The notes below the pieces were generated by a model. That model was given only the letters and a program-made list of their open reading frames with translations. It ran no database searches and was not told the origin of the DNA. Below, in pieces: positions 1 through 8,305 of a DNA stretch of 54,332 nucleotides. The DNA is from Chryseobacterium gleum (GTDB taxonomy: Bacteria > Bacteroidota > Bacteroidia > Flavobacteriales_D > Crocinitomicaceae). The translations under genes were made by a program, and so were the position numbers. Numbering within the stretch: position 1 is the first letter of the stretch; each line of letters starts with the position of its first letter. The stretch covers positions 1 through 54,332 of the forward strand of contig CAMDFN010000016.1 of assembly GCA_945897565.1 (NCBI GenBank). Direction: 5' to 3'.

Positions 1-2
1 TG

Positions 3-392
3 GTCAATCGCTACCTGGATCAAACAGCGCATTATAATTTAGCGGAGAGTTTTTACATGGCTGACCGTTTTGCCTCTTGGCAAGGCGTCATTGTGGGTGA
101 CCCGAAAACCACCCTTATAGCCGACAACACAGCAGGTTTAGCTCCAGCTGCTCCATTCATTGACGCCCTTATACTTTACCCAAATCCGAGTCGGGGTGCG
201 TTTCAAATCAAGGGGATTGATCCAAATCGTGAAATTTCAGCTGATATTTATTCCGTTACCGGCCAAAAAATTCAAAGTATTCAAACCATCAATGAGCAAA
301 CCACCATCGAAATTGAAAACAAAGGAGTGTTCTTCATCAATTTCTATGAAAATGGAGGTTCAATTGGCATGAAGAAAGTGGTGGTGGAGTAA
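3..392 (+). CDS. C-terminal part of a secreted protein with T9SS type A sorting domain (5' end outside window)
   Basis: The reading frame is open from base 3 to the stop at 390-392, so the gene enters from the left and only about 129 residues are visible. The last ~75 residues look like a type A sorting domain: YPNPSRGAF opening, IYSVTGQKI middle and a final FINFYENG...KKVVVE strand. This family is exported by Sec and secreted or surface-anchored through the type IX system after removal of the domain. The cargo domain, and therefore the function, lies outside the window. The first in-frame ATG at 57 is internal, not a start. The family assignment is confident; the biological role is unknown. 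Confidence 0.85.
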   Translation, partial: VNRYLDQTAHYNLAESFYMADRFASWQGVIVGDPKTTLIADNTAGLAPAAPFIDALILYPNPSRGAFQIKGIDPNREISADIYSVTGQKIQSIQTINEQTTIEIENKGVFFINFYENGGSIGMKKVVVE

Positions 393-430
393 AAAACAAG
401 TTTGTTTCAGTGAATTTACTGAATATGATT

Positions 431-452
431 TGTACCTTTGTAGGTACATTTG
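431..452 (+). promoter_or_regulatory. Double -7 element with overlapping palindromic operator candidate
   Basis: TACCTTTG at 433-440 and TACATTTG at 445-452 both match the Bacteroidota -7 consensus TAnnTTTG. They overlap a perfect inverted repeat, TGTACC (431-436), six-base spacer, GGTACA (443-448). No TTTG -33 element is found at the usual distance. The DUF4160 ATG at 469 lies 16 nt after the second element. A palindrome on the promoter of an operon encoding an XRE protein suggests autorepression (inference). Confidence 0.55.
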
Positions 453-468
453 TGGAAGATTATTCCGC

Positions 469-753
469 ATGGCACCAATACTTGAATATATAAACGGACT
501 TCGTATCGAAATCTATAGTCGTGAACACCTGCCTGTACATATTCACGTTAAATATGGGGAGAAGGAAGCATTGATAGATGTCAGAAGTTCAAAAGTACTG
601 ATGGGCAACATACCAAGTCGGAAATTAAAAATTATTGAAGTGTGGTTAAATGAAGGTAAACGAAGAGCGCTAATTGAAAAGAATTTCTTTGAATTAAACC
701 CTCATTTGAAATTCAATAATACACCAACCGGAGAAAATGAAAAAAAGCAATAA
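469..753 (+). CDS. DUF4160 domain protein (first gene of a toxin-antitoxin-like pair)
   Basis: This 94-residue protein begins MAPILEYINGLRI and carries the DUF4160 signature: HLPVHIHVKYGEKEALIDV in the middle and an IIEVWLNEGKRRALIE-type helix near the end. A TTG 13 codons upstream (430) keeps the frame open, but that start overlaps the -7 elements, so ATG 469 is preferred. The family has no established biochemical activity that I know; it recurrently pairs with DUF2442 proteins, as here. The 3' end overlaps the next gene by 17 bp, implying translational coupling. A toxin role is inferred only from organisation and size. Confidence 0.8.
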   Translation: MAPILEYINGLRIEIYSREHLPVHIHVKYGEKEALIDVRSSKVLMGNIPSRKLKIIEVWLNEGKRRALIEKNFFELNPHLKFNNTPTGENEKKQ

Positions 754-1279
754 TTCTTTCAGAGGTCTGCCAAAAATTCTAAGGATCAATCATATAGACC
801 CAGAGAACTTAAAGATTTCCGTACTCTTTAACAACGGCGACAACCGCATGCTTGACTTCAAACGCATTTTTAATGAAGATTGGAAGATCCAACAAACAGA
901 TATAGAATATCCATTAATGAAGCCGCAAGAATTTCAAAAGGTAGCATTAGTTGAGCATACGCTTTCTTGGAAAAATATCAAACCCTATTTAACAAACGAT
1001 AAAGGCGAGCAGGTTTCCACAGTTTATGATGTTGGTGCTGACGTTTTATACGGTTTGAGCACTGAAGACGCCGAACGCTCCCAAAGCATCGGTGCCCTAT
1101 TCAAAAGTTGGCGGATTGAAGCACGACTTACCCAAGATGAAGTTGCACAAAAAGCGGGTACGTCAAGAACCTACATTTCAAAACTTGAAAACGATACCCA
1201 AGCAATTGAACTCAAAACACTGAGTAAAATTGTCGAGGCGAGCCTTGGTAAGAGGCTTGTCTTAAGTCTTCAATCCTAA
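737..1279 (+). CDS. DUF2442-like N-terminus fused to an XRE-type helix-turn-helix
   Basis: The 180-residue product has two parts. Residues ~10-100 resemble DUF2442 (INHIDPENLKISVLFNNGDNR, then FKRIFN, then a VYDVGADVLYGLS end). Residues ~115-175 are an HTH_3/XRE domain with LTQDEVAQKAGTSRTYISKLE. DUF2442 normally accompanies DUF4160; the fused HTH supplies a DNA-binding module that could repress the operon through the palindrome at 431-448. The ATG lies inside the end of the DUF4160 gene. It stops 11 bp before the convergent aldehyde dehydrogenase fragment gene. An antitoxin/autorepressor role is an inference from architecture. Confidence 0.8.
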   Translation: MKKSNNSFRGLPKILRINHIDPENLKISVLFNNGDNRMLDFKRIFNEDWKIQQTDIEYPLMKPQEFQKVALVEHTLSWKNIKPYLTNDKGEQVSTVYDVGADVLYGLSTEDAERSQSIGALFKSWRIEARLTQDEVAQKAGTSRTYISKLENDTQAIELKTLSKIVEASLGKRLVLSLQS

Positions 1280-1290
1280 AAATAAACAAC

Positions 1291-2163
1291 TCAATACCCG
1301 CCAGCGCCGCCGGCAATTTGCTCTATTGGGTGCCAAGTGGTTTTGATTTCTTGAAAATCAGAGATATATGACAACCCTTGTGCGCTTTTTACGAATAGGG
1401 GCTCCGCATACATTCGGACGCGCTTGAGGTTGTCTACGGCTTCTGTCTGGGCTGCATTCAGGAGTTCCGGAGCAAGCGGTGCCAAACTGAGTGCATTGAC
1501 ATCCATGTGGCCAGCAAGTGTTGGCAGCAACTCCCCTACTTCGCCGGTTAAAATATTGACTACACCTCCTGGAACGTCAGAGGTAGCTAAAACCTCAGCA
1601 AAAGAAATTGCACTGAGCGGCTGGATGGTGTTGGCCACTACAACTACCGTGTTTCCACCTATAATTACTGGTAAAATTTGAGAGATGAGGCCGAGGAGCG
1701 CCGTTTGTTGACACGCAACCACACCCACCACACCCATTGCTTCGGGGCTAGAGAAATTGAAATGAGAACTTGCCACAGGGTTGACGCTGCTGATCAACGC
1801 TTGGTATTTATCGGCCCAACCCGCGTAATAAACGCAGCGATCAATGGATTGCTGAACTTCGTTTTGAGCTGTATCTAGGCTTGCGCCAATGCTTTGCAAT
1901 TCACTTACGAACAATGCTTTTCTATCTTCGAGCATTTCAGCAATCCGGTAAGCAATTTGGCTGCGGTTAAATGCAGACTTACCCGCCCAGGAACCTTGCG
2001 TCTTGCGTGCGGACTGAACAGCATTGCGAACGTCTTTGCGCGATGCCAAGCAGGCGTTAGCCACATGGCTGCCGTCTGCTGCTCTCACAGGATAGGTACG
2101 GGCGCTTTCTGTACGCGGAAACTGACCGCCAATATAGAGTTTATATGTTTTGAGTATTTCCAT
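1291..2163 (-). CDS. Half-length aldehyde dehydrogenase homologue lacking the catalytic domain
   Basis: This 290-residue protein aligns with the N-terminal half of the neighbouring aldehyde dehydrogenase: YIGGQF start, VRNAVQSARKTQGSW, YYAGWADKYQALI, VIIGGNTVVVVAN and VPGGVVNILTG. The usual KPAE cofactor-contact motif is replaced by VANT, the TGS loop is absent, and there is no ELGGK glutamate or catalytic cysteine. Family enzymes are ~480-500 residues. It therefore cannot be an active dehydrogenase alone. The ATG overlaps the upstream stop by one base (TAATG), so it is translated coupled to the full enzyme. The end, rich in Gly (GGAGGY), shows no frameshift scar. A structural or regulatory subunit is plausible; a decaying duplicate is the alternative. 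Confidence 0.8.
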   Translation of the reverse strand: MEILKTYKLYIGGQFPRTESARTYPVRAADGSHVANACLASRKDVRNAVQSARKTQGSWAGKSAFNRSQIAYRIAEMLEDRKALFVSELQSIGASLDTAQNEVQQSIDRCVYYAGWADKYQALISSVNPVASSHFNFSSPEAMGVVGVVACQQTALLGLISQILPVIIGGNTVVVVANTIQPLSAISFAEVLATSDVPGGVVNILTGEVGELLPTLAGHMDVNALSLAPLAPELLNAAQTEAVDNLKRVRMYAEPLFVKSAQGLSYISDFQEIKTTWHPIEQIAGGAGGY

Positions 2164-3611
2164 TAGTTTGAGAATTTGAGGTAGGCACTGAGGCCATGGC
2201 GGCCACCCTCGCGGCCGAAGCCACTTTCTTTGTAACCACCAAAGGGCGAGGCGGGATCAAATTTATTGTAGGTATTGGCCCAGACCACGCCGGCTTGTAA
2301 TTGGCTGCTAAGACCAAAAATACGTGCGCCGTTGGCCGTCCAGACACCAGCTGCAAGCCCATAAGGCGAGTTGTTTGCTTTTTGAAGCACCTCTTCCATG
2401 GTGCGGAAAGTTTGGATGGTGAGCACTGGGCCAAAGATCTCTTCTTGGGCAATACGTGCGCTTTGCGCAACGTCGGTAAAAAGTGTTGGTTTGCAGTAGA
2501 ATCCTTGACTAGGAAGCGTGCATTCTGGCTGATACATCTCTGCGCCTTCGGCCAAACCTATAGCGAGGTATTTCTCGATGCTTTCTAGTTGCTTTTTGGA
2601 ATTGATGGCACCGATGTCGGTGTTTTTGTCGAGCGGATTGCCCACGTAAATACTTTGCAAGCGGAATTTCAACTTCTCAAGCACCCGATCGGCAATAGAC
2701 TCTTGCACAAAAAGCCGAGAACCAGCACAACATACATGACCCTGATTGAAGAAAATTGCGTTGATGACGCCTTCTACAGCTTGGTCAATGGGGGCATCTT
2801 CCAAAATGATATTTGCCGACTTTCCGCCGAGTTCGAGTGTTACTTTTTTAGGGGTACCAATACACGCTTTTTGTATTTGCTTGCCAACGGCCGTACTGCC
2901 TGTAAAGGCAATTTTATCTACATTTGGATGCGCCACAAGCGCCGCTCCAGTATCTCCGTAACCCGTCACAATATTGACCACCCCAGCAGGCAAACCAGCT
3001 TCCTGGCAAATTTCAGCAAACTTTAAGGCCGTTAAAGAAGTTGTTTCTGCAGGTTTGAGCACAACAGTATTGCCACAAGCCAAGGCCGGTGCAATTTTCC
3101 AAGCGAGCATCAGTAAGGGGAAATTCCAAGGGATAATTTGAGCGGCTACTCCAAGTGCTGAAATTTGCTGACCTGCAAAGGCTTCTTGCAATTTATCTGC
3201 CCAGCCTGCATAGTAAAAGAAATGATTGCAGGCCAACGGAATATCGATATCTCTGGACTCGCGAATTGGTTTACCGCCATCTAAAGTTTCTAGAACAGCC
3301 AGCTCTTTTGCCTTTTCTTGCATGAGCCGAGCAATCCGAAAAAGATACTTGCCACGCGCTGCACCACTCATCGTTGACCAACAATTATCATAGGCCGAAC
3401 GCGCCGCTCGAACTGCTAAATCGATATCAGCATCATTGGCCCAGGCAATTTTGGCTAAATGGCTTTCATCTGCAGGATTTACCGAATCAAAATACGTTTT
3501 AGAGAGAGGCGTTTGCCATTTGCCATCTATAAAAAGTTCGTATTGTGACTTGATTTGGACCTGCGCTGCAGATTCCAAAGAAGGTTCGAGGTTCCAGGTT
3601 GAGTTACTCAT
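2163..3611 (-). CDS. NAD(P)-dependent aldehyde dehydrogenase
   Basis: The 482-residue length is typical. Visible are FIDGKW near the start, PWNFPLLM, the cofactor contact LKPAE, FTGS, the catalytic Glu in LELGGK and the catalytic Cys (about residue 294) in NQGHVCCAGS, then EEIFGPVLT and a C-terminal FGGYKESGFGREGG. It oxidises an aldehyde to the acid. It starts two bases after the deoC stop, so the probable substrate is acetaldehyde released by deoxyribose-phosphate cleavage (inference from the operon). The next gene overlaps it by one base. Confidence 0.93.
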   Translation of the reverse strand: MSNSTWNLEPSLESAAQVQIKSQYELFIDGKWQTPLSKTYFDSVNPADESHLAKIAWANDADIDLAVRAARSAYDNCWSTMSGAARGKYLFRIARLMQEKAKELAVLETLDGGKPIRESRDIDIPLACNHFFYYAGWADKLQEAFAGQQISALGVAAQIIPWNFPLLMLAWKIAPALACGNTVVLKPAETTSLTALKFAEICQEAGLPAGVVNIVTGYGDTGAALVAHPNVDKIAFTGSTAVGKQIQKACIGTPKKVTLELGGKSANIILEDAPIDQAVEGVINAIFFNQGHVCCAGSRLFVQESIADRVLEKLKFRLQSIYVGNPLDKNTDIGAINSKKQLESIEKYLAIGLAEGAEMYQPECTLPSQGFYCKPTLFTDVAQSARIAQEEIFGPVLTIQTFRTMEEVLQKANNSPYGLAAGVWTANGARIFGLSSQLQAGVVWANTYNKFDPASPFGGYKESGFGREGGRHGLSAYLKFSN

Positions 3612-3613
3612 GA

Positions 3614-4537
3614 TTAGTCGATTGAAAAGTATGCAGCTGATTGGTATTTGCCGGTCTGTTGTTTTTGGTATTGCATTAGTAGGTCGTTGGCCAAACTACT
3701 GGCGCCAAAACGATACCATTCGTTGGTCAGCCAGGCCTCGCCCAATACTTCCTTGACCATCAATAAATGATGTAATGCTAATTTGGAAGACGAAATGCCG
3801 CCAGCGGGTTTCATACCAATCATTTGACCCGTTTTGTCGAAATGATCTTTAATGGCGCCCAACATGGTGAGTACGACAGGAAAAGTAGCAGCAGGCTGAA
3901 TTTTCCCAGTGGAGGTTTTGATGAAATCGGCTCCGGCAGCAATGGCTAAATCGGAAATTCTTCGGACTTGGTCCAGGGAGTCTAGCTCGCCTGTTTCGAA
4001 TATGACCTTAAGGCGGGCGTGGCCACACAACGCTTTGATGGCTGCAATTTCATCATAAACAAAATGGTAATCTCCTGCCAAAAAGCGTCCTCTTGAAACA
4101 ACCATGTCAATTTCGTCGGCACCATTATCTAAGGCATAAAGTGTATCTAATTTCTTGAGCTCAAACGGCGCCTGACCCGATGGGAATGCGGTGGAAACAC
4201 TGGCAACTTTGATACCAGAATTGCCTAAGGCTTTTTTAGCAACCCCAACCATGGTAGGATACACACATACGGCGGCTACCGTAGGCAAATTGGCTGCCTG
4301 ATTGTGTAAATGTTGGGCTTTGAAACAAAGTTGACGCACCTTTGCGGGTGTATCTTTTCCTTCTAAAGTAGTGAGGTCTATCATGGAGAGCGCCATGCGC
4401 AAACCTTGCAATTTCGCTGAACCTTTGATGCTGCGTGTCTGTATGCGCGCAATTCTTTCGAGTGTGCTAATTTGATCAATCGACGGAGCATTTGCCATAA
4501 TGGCGCTGAGTTCAAGAGGCGAGACGGATTCAAGCAT
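3614..4537 (-). CDS. deoC: Deoxyribose-phosphate aldolase
   Basis: DeoC cleaves 2-deoxyribose-5-phosphate into acetaldehyde and glyceraldehyde-3-phosphate in deoxynucleoside catabolism. The Schiff-base lysine sits in DFIKTSTGK (K about 207) and the proton-relay lysine in MKPAGGISS; VCVYPTMV and DEIDMVVSRG are further family blocks. At 307 residues it is of the longer DERA type with an extra N-terminal segment. It heads a minus-strand operon with two aldehyde dehydrogenase genes. The start ATG lies exactly four bases after TAACTTTG (4549-4542), implying a leaderless message. Confidence 0.95.
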   Translation of the reverse strand: MLESVSPLELSAIMANAPSIDQISTLERIARIQTRSIKGSAKLQGLRMALSMIDLTTLEGKDTPAKVRQLCFKAQHLHNQAANLPTVAAVCVYPTMVGVAKKALGNSGIKVASVSTAFPSGQAPFELKKLDTLYALDNGADEIDMVVSRGRFLAGDYHFVYDEIAAIKALCGHARLKVIFETGELDSLDQVRRISDLAIAAGADFIKTSTGKIQPAATFPVVLTMLGAIKDHFDKTGQMIGMKPAGGISSSKLALHHLLMVKEVLGEAWLTNEWYRFGASSLANDLLMQYQKQQTGKYQSAAYFSID

Positions 4538-4541
4538 GTCC

Positions 4542-4549
4542 CAAAGTTA
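4542..4549 (-). promoter_or_regulatory. -7 element of deoC operon, four bases before ATG
   Basis: On the minus strand TAACTTTG is followed by GGAC and then the deoC ATG. Transcription is expected to begin at or within a base or two of the start codon. No TTTG -33 element was found. Confidence 0.55.
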
Positions 4550-4571
4550 AAAAAACTTGGGTACCAATGGC

Positions 4572-4907
4572 TTAATCTTCGTCGTCTTCGTCAGATGGTT
4601 CGTCGTCAGATAGTTCCTCTTCTTCGTCGTCGTCGTCGAGTTCGTCGTCTTTGAGGTCGTGTGGCTTATCGAAATCATCTTCGAAGTCGTCTGCTACTTC
4701 AGGCTTGACTTTAGGCTGCACTTTTTTGATTTTGACTAAATAAATGACTTCGTCGGTCTCCCAAACAAGTGCATCTAGCACCTCTCCTGTCGGTGTTTTG
4801 ATGGAGGTCAGGTGGTTGATATACCCATCCGGAAAATCGCGGAGGATTTGTTTTTTCTGCTCGAGGGTCAGCTTGTCGTAACTGATGATTGCTCTTCTTT
4901 TTGACAT
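4572..4907 (-). CDS. Conserved Bacteroidota small protein with strongly acidic tail
   Basis: The 111-residue protein has a compact N-terminal half (SYDKLTLEQKKQILRDFPDGY, then TGEVLDALVWETDEVIYLVKI) and a C-terminal ~40 residues that are almost entirely Asp, Glu and Ser. I recognise the N-terminal pattern from many Bacteroidota genomes but know no demonstrated function. The acidic tail is low complexity and may mimic nucleic acid or bind basic proteins (speculative). It lies 34 bp upstream of deoC, which has its own -7 element, and has its own candidate promoter at 4931-4938. Confidence 0.75.
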   Translation of the reverse strand: MSKRRAIISYDKLTLEQKKQILRDFPDGYINHLTSIKTPTGEVLDALVWETDEVIYLVKIKKVQPKVKPEVADDFEDDFDKPHDLKDDELDDDDEEEELSDDEPSDEDDED

Positions 4908-4930
4908 AGGATTGACAACTTTTTACTTCG

Positions 4931-4938
4931 CAAAATTA
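4931..4938 (-). promoter_or_regulatory. -7 element upstream of the acidic small-protein gene
   Basis: TAATTTTG on the minus strand, 23 nt before the ATG at 4907, matches TAnnTTTG. The 174-bp divergent gap 4908-5081 otherwise holds only AT-rich sequence and the radA promoter. Confidence 0.45.
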
Positions 4939-5054
4939 TATTTTTTGAAATTGTGACAATCAACTCGAGAAAAATTCTTGAAAAAAATATTTTTCAATTC
5001 GGTAATCTTTCGGATTAAGTCCCTAAAAGCCAGCATCAGACATGCTTTTTTGAA

Positions 5055-5062
5055 TACCTTTG
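5055..5062 (+). promoter_or_regulatory. -7 element of the radA transcription unit
   Basis: TACCTTTG ends 19 nt before the radA ATG at 5082. No good -33 TTTG is seen at 19-21 nt spacing. Confidence 0.5.
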
Positions 5063-5081
5063 TCAAAAAGCAAAAGTTTCA

Positions 5082-6440
5082 ATGTCAAAAGCAAAAAGCG
5101 CCTTTTTCTGTCAAAATTGCGGTCATGAAGCAGCCCAATGGCTCGGAAAATGCCCAGGGTGCAAAGAATGGAATACTTTTATTGAGGAGCGAACCGAAAA
5201 AACACCAAAGCACGTCGTGAGCTTTTCTAAGTCTTCCGAAGCCCATCAGGCTGTGCGTATTCAGGAGGTCAAAAAAAGTGAAGAAAGCCGCATCACACTC
5301 AAAGACTTCGAACTCAATCGCGTACTAGGCGGCGGCATCGTGCCCGGATCCATCAATCTACTTGGCGGAGACCCCGGTATTGGAAAATCTACACTCCTAC
5401 TCCAATTAGCCATCAAAGAACAACTCAAAGTACTTTACGTATCAGGCGAAGAAAGCGAACAACAAATTGGCATGCGCGCCGAGCGTTTGGGCCTAGATAA
5501 TCCCAATTGCTACCTACTTACCGAGACCAACCTTCAACAAGTTTTAATACAAGCCGAACAAATTCAGCCCCAACTGCTCATCATCGACTCCATTCAAACC
5601 CTTTACACCGATAGCGTAGAAAGCTCGCCAGGCTCAGTGGTACAGGTGCGAGAATGCACGGCCAACTTACTTCGCTTTGCCAAACAAACCAATATTCCCA
5701 TTTTCTTGATTGGGCACATCACCAAAGACGGCACCATCGCCGGGCCAAAAGTACTGGAGCACATGGTAGATTCCGTATTGCAATTTGAAGGCGACCGCCA
5801 TCACATCTACCGCTTATTGCGCAGCATCAAAAATCGTTTTGGCTCTACCAACGAACTCGGCATCTACAGCATGCAAGGAAACGGGCTCTTACCCGTAGCG
5901 AATCCGTCAGAAGTTCTGGTTTCTATTGGCGCAGAAGCCTTGAGCGGCGTAGCAGTAGCCTCCATGGTAGACGGCATCCGACCGTTGCTCATTGAAGTAC
6001 AAGCATTGGTTTCGTCTGCAGCATATGGCACACCCCAACGGTCTTCCACCGGATTCGATGTCAAGCGGCTCAACATGCTTTTGGCCGTACTAGAAAAACG
6101 TTGCGGTTTCAGACTTGCAGCCAAAGACGTCTTTTTGAATATTGCCGGCGGCATCAAAGTAGACGACCCCGCTATTGACCTCGCTGTAGCCATGGCAATT
6201 TTATCTTCCAACGCCGACCTCGCCATAGACAAAACCATCTCTTTTGCGGCCGAAATTGGTCTTAGCGGAGAACTGAGACCCGTCAATCGCTTAGAGCAAC
6301 GCTTAGGTGAGCTCGAAAAACTCGGTTACAAAAAAATTATCGTGTCCAAATATTCGAAAGGAATCAAAGGACACAAACACCAAATAGAAATCATCCCCTG
6401 CACCAAAATTGAAGAAGTGGTGCGTGCGGTTTTTGCTTAA
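5082..6440 (+). CDS. radA: DNA repair protein RadA
   Basis: RadA is a hexameric ATPase that drives branch migration in recombination. The 452-residue product has the N-terminal zinc finger (C10, C13, C24, C27), a Walker A GGDPGIGKST at about 95-104, the RadA-specific KNRFGSTNELGIY block, and a C-terminal Lon-like domain ending near AEIGLSGELRPV. The start gives a normal zinc-finger N-terminus. rsmI follows after four bases, and the run continues through holB-like, ricT and gldH genes, so this is probably the head of a housekeeping operon. Confidence 0.97.
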   Translation: MSKAKSAFFCQNCGHEAAQWLGKCPGCKEWNTFIEERTEKTPKHVVSFSKSSEAHQAVRIQEVKKSEESRITLKDFELNRVLGGGIVPGSINLLGGDPGIGKSTLLLQLAIKEQLKVLYVSGEESEQQIGMRAERLGLDNPNCYLLTETNLQQVLIQAEQIQPQLLIIDSIQTLYTDSVESSPGSVVQVRECTANLLRFAKQTNIPIFLIGHITKDGTIAGPKVLEHMVDSVLQFEGDRHHIYRLLRSIKNRFGSTNELGIYSMQGNGLLPVANPSEVLVSIGAEALSGVAVASMVDGIRPLLIEVQALVSSAAYGTPQRSSTGFDVKRLNMLLAVLEKRCGFRLAAKDVFLNIAGGIKVDDPAIDLAVAMAILSSNADLAIDKTISFAAEIGLSGELRPVNRLEQRLGELEKLGYKKIIVSKYSKGIKGHKHQIEIIPCTKIEEVVRAVFA

Positions 6441-6444
6441 AGCT

Positions 6445-7119
6445 ATGCCTAGACTGATCCTCGTCCCGACCCCAATTGGCAACTTAGAAGACATCACGCT
6501 TAGGTCCTTGCGCATTTTGAAAGAAACACCTCTCATTTTTGCCGAAGACACCCGTGTGACCAACAAACTCTTGAATCATTTTGAACTCAAAAAGAAGGTC
6601 TTGGCTTTTCATGCCCACAACGAGCACCGTTTTTTAGAAAAAACCATTGAACTCATTCAACAACAAGAATTTTGCGTGTTGGTGTCCGACGCCGGTACGC
6701 CTGGCATCTCAGACCCCGGTTTTTTATTGGTGCGCGCATGCATCCAAGCTGGAATTGACGTCGAATGCCTACCCGGCCCCACCGCATTTGTACCCGCGCT
6801 TGTTGCCTCTGGATTTCCTTGCGACAAATTTGTTTTTGAAGGTTTTCTACCGCACAAAAAAGGCCGCCAGACACGAATTCAAGCGCTTGCTCAAGAAAAC
6901 CGCACCGTCGTTTTATACGAGTCTCCACACCGCATTGCCAAAACGCTCAACCAAATGTGCGAATGGCTAGACCCACAGCGCGAGGCTTGTGTGGTAAGAG
7001 AAATCAGCAAAAAGTTTGAAACATATCACCGCGGTACACTCGCTGAACTCCAGGCCTATTTCTCCCAAAATGATGCAAGAGGTGAAATCGTCTTACTCTT
7101 GAAAGGAAACACCGAATAA
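6445..7119 (+). CDS. rsmI: 16S rRNA (cytidine-1402-2'-O)-methyltransferase
   Basis: RsmI uses S-adenosylmethionine to 2'-O-methylate C1402 in the 16S rRNA decoding centre. The sequence begins MPRLILVPTPIGNLEDITLR, has AEDTR, LVSDAGTPGISDPG and LPGPTAFVPALVASG, all typical of the tetrapyrrole-methylase fold. The length of 224 residues is normal. The frame is open upstream to 6409, but the ATG at 6445 gives the canonical N-terminus and lies four bases after the radA stop. Confidence 0.96.
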   Translation: MPRLILVPTPIGNLEDITLRSLRILKETPLIFAEDTRVTNKLLNHFELKKKVLAFHAHNEHRFLEKTIELIQQQEFCVLVSDAGTPGISDPGFLLVRACIQAGIDVECLPGPTAFVPALVASGFPCDKFVFEGFLPHKKGRQTRIQALAQENRTVVLYESPHRIAKTLNQMCEWLDPQREACVVREISKKFETYHRGTLAELQAYFSQNDARGEIVLLLKGNTE

Positions 7120-7145
7120 TTGAGGGTTTTTCGCTATTTTTGAGG

Positions 7146-8264
7146 GTGCAATTTCAGCAAATCATAGGCCAAACGAACCTCAAGCAAGAACTCATCCAAG
7201 AGATCAATTCTGGCAAAATTGCCCATGCCCAATTGCTCCAAGGCACAGCTGGCTACGGCGGGCTCCCCTTAGCTTTGGCATTTAGTCAGTACCTATTTTG
7301 CACAGACCGCGGAGCTCAAGATAGCTGCGGGCGCTGTGCCTCCTGTCAAAAAGTACAGCAACTCCAGCATCCCGATCTACATTTTGTATTTCCTGTTGTA
7401 CTCAGTATAGGCAAAACCTCCGACTTGTTTTTAGCCGATTGGCGCGCACAACTCCAACAAAACCCCTATTTCGATCTTTTCCATTGGACAGAGCGCATTG
7501 ATGCCAAACTGCGCAAGCCTATTATTGGCACCGATGAAAGCAAAGAAATCATCCGCAAATTGAGCTTGAAAGGTTACGAAGGCGGCTACAAAGTCATGAT
7601 CATTTGGCAGCCAGAAGAAATGAATGCCGATTGTGCCAATAAGTTGCTCAAGATACTCGAAGAACCACCCGCCCAAACACTTTTTCTTTTGGTGTGCGAA
7701 GACGCAAGCAAGCTCATGATCACCATACAATCCCGAACGCAACTCATACGGGTACCCAAAATCAGCGCAAATGAACTCAGCGCCTATTTACAAGAAACCA
7801 AAAGCCAAACGTGCACTAACGCCGATGCAATTGCCGCTTTTGCAGATGGCTCGGTATTGGCCGCAATGTCTTACCTCACCACTTCCGAAAACCAAGACCA
7901 ACAGCGCAGTCAATTTATTCAACTCATGCGGGTTTGCTACAAAAAAGAAGTGCTCGCCATGATGAATTGGGCCGACGACATCGCGTCAATTGGCAAGGAA
8001 CGACAAAAACTCTTCATTCAATACGCACTTCATATGCTTCGCCAGAGTATACTCACCAATTACATGGGCGATGCACTCACCAAAGTATCGGATGAAGAAG
8101 CCGCATTTTTAGAAAAATTTGCGCCCTTTATCTCGGGTAACAATATTCGTGAATTCATCAGCACCTTTGACGCCGCCTATTTTCAGATAGACCGAAACGC
8201 CAATGCGCGCATCTTATTCACGCAACTTTGTTTTCAAACGATGCGCTTCATCCATCAGGCGTAA
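7146..8264 (+). CDS. holB: DNA polymerase III delta-prime-like clamp-loader subunit
   Basis: The 372-residue protein resembles delta-prime/AAA clamp-loader ATPases: FQQIIGQTNLKQEL start, cysteine cluster C.RCASC, and CANKLLKILEEPP. The P-loop reads GTAGYGGLPLA, lacking the lysine needed for nucleotide binding, as is usual for delta-prime subunits. No ATG is near the N-terminus; GTG 7146 (VQFQQIIGQ) is preferred over TTG 7140. TATTTTTG at 7135-7142 lies three bases before this GTG, so an internal leaderless start is possible in addition to readthrough from rsmI 26 bp upstream. Confidence 0.85.
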   Translation: MQFQQIIGQTNLKQELIQEINSGKIAHAQLLQGTAGYGGLPLALAFSQYLFCTDRGAQDSCGRCASCQKVQQLQHPDLHFVFPVVLSIGKTSDLFLADWRAQLQQNPYFDLFHWTERIDAKLRKPIIGTDESKEIIRKLSLKGYEGGYKVMIIWQPEEMNADCANKLLKILEEPPAQTLFLLVCEDASKLMITIQSRTQLIRVPKISANELSAYLQETKSQTCTNADAIAAFADGSVLAAMSYLTTSENQDQQRSQFIQLMRVCYKKEVLAMMNWADDIASIGKERQKLFIQYALHMLRQSILTNYMGDALTKVSDEEAAFLEKFAPFISGNNIREFISTFDAAYFQIDRNANARILFTQLCFQTMRFIHQA

Positions 8265-8305
8265 TTCAAACCACTTTATTTATTAACTTTACAACAAAAA
8301 ATCAA

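Noticed and set aside
1291..2163. Frameshifted full-length aldehyde dehydrogenase
   Set aside because: No sequence resembling the catalytic half follows the stop at 1291; the next gene is the unrelated DUF2442-XRE gene on the other strand.
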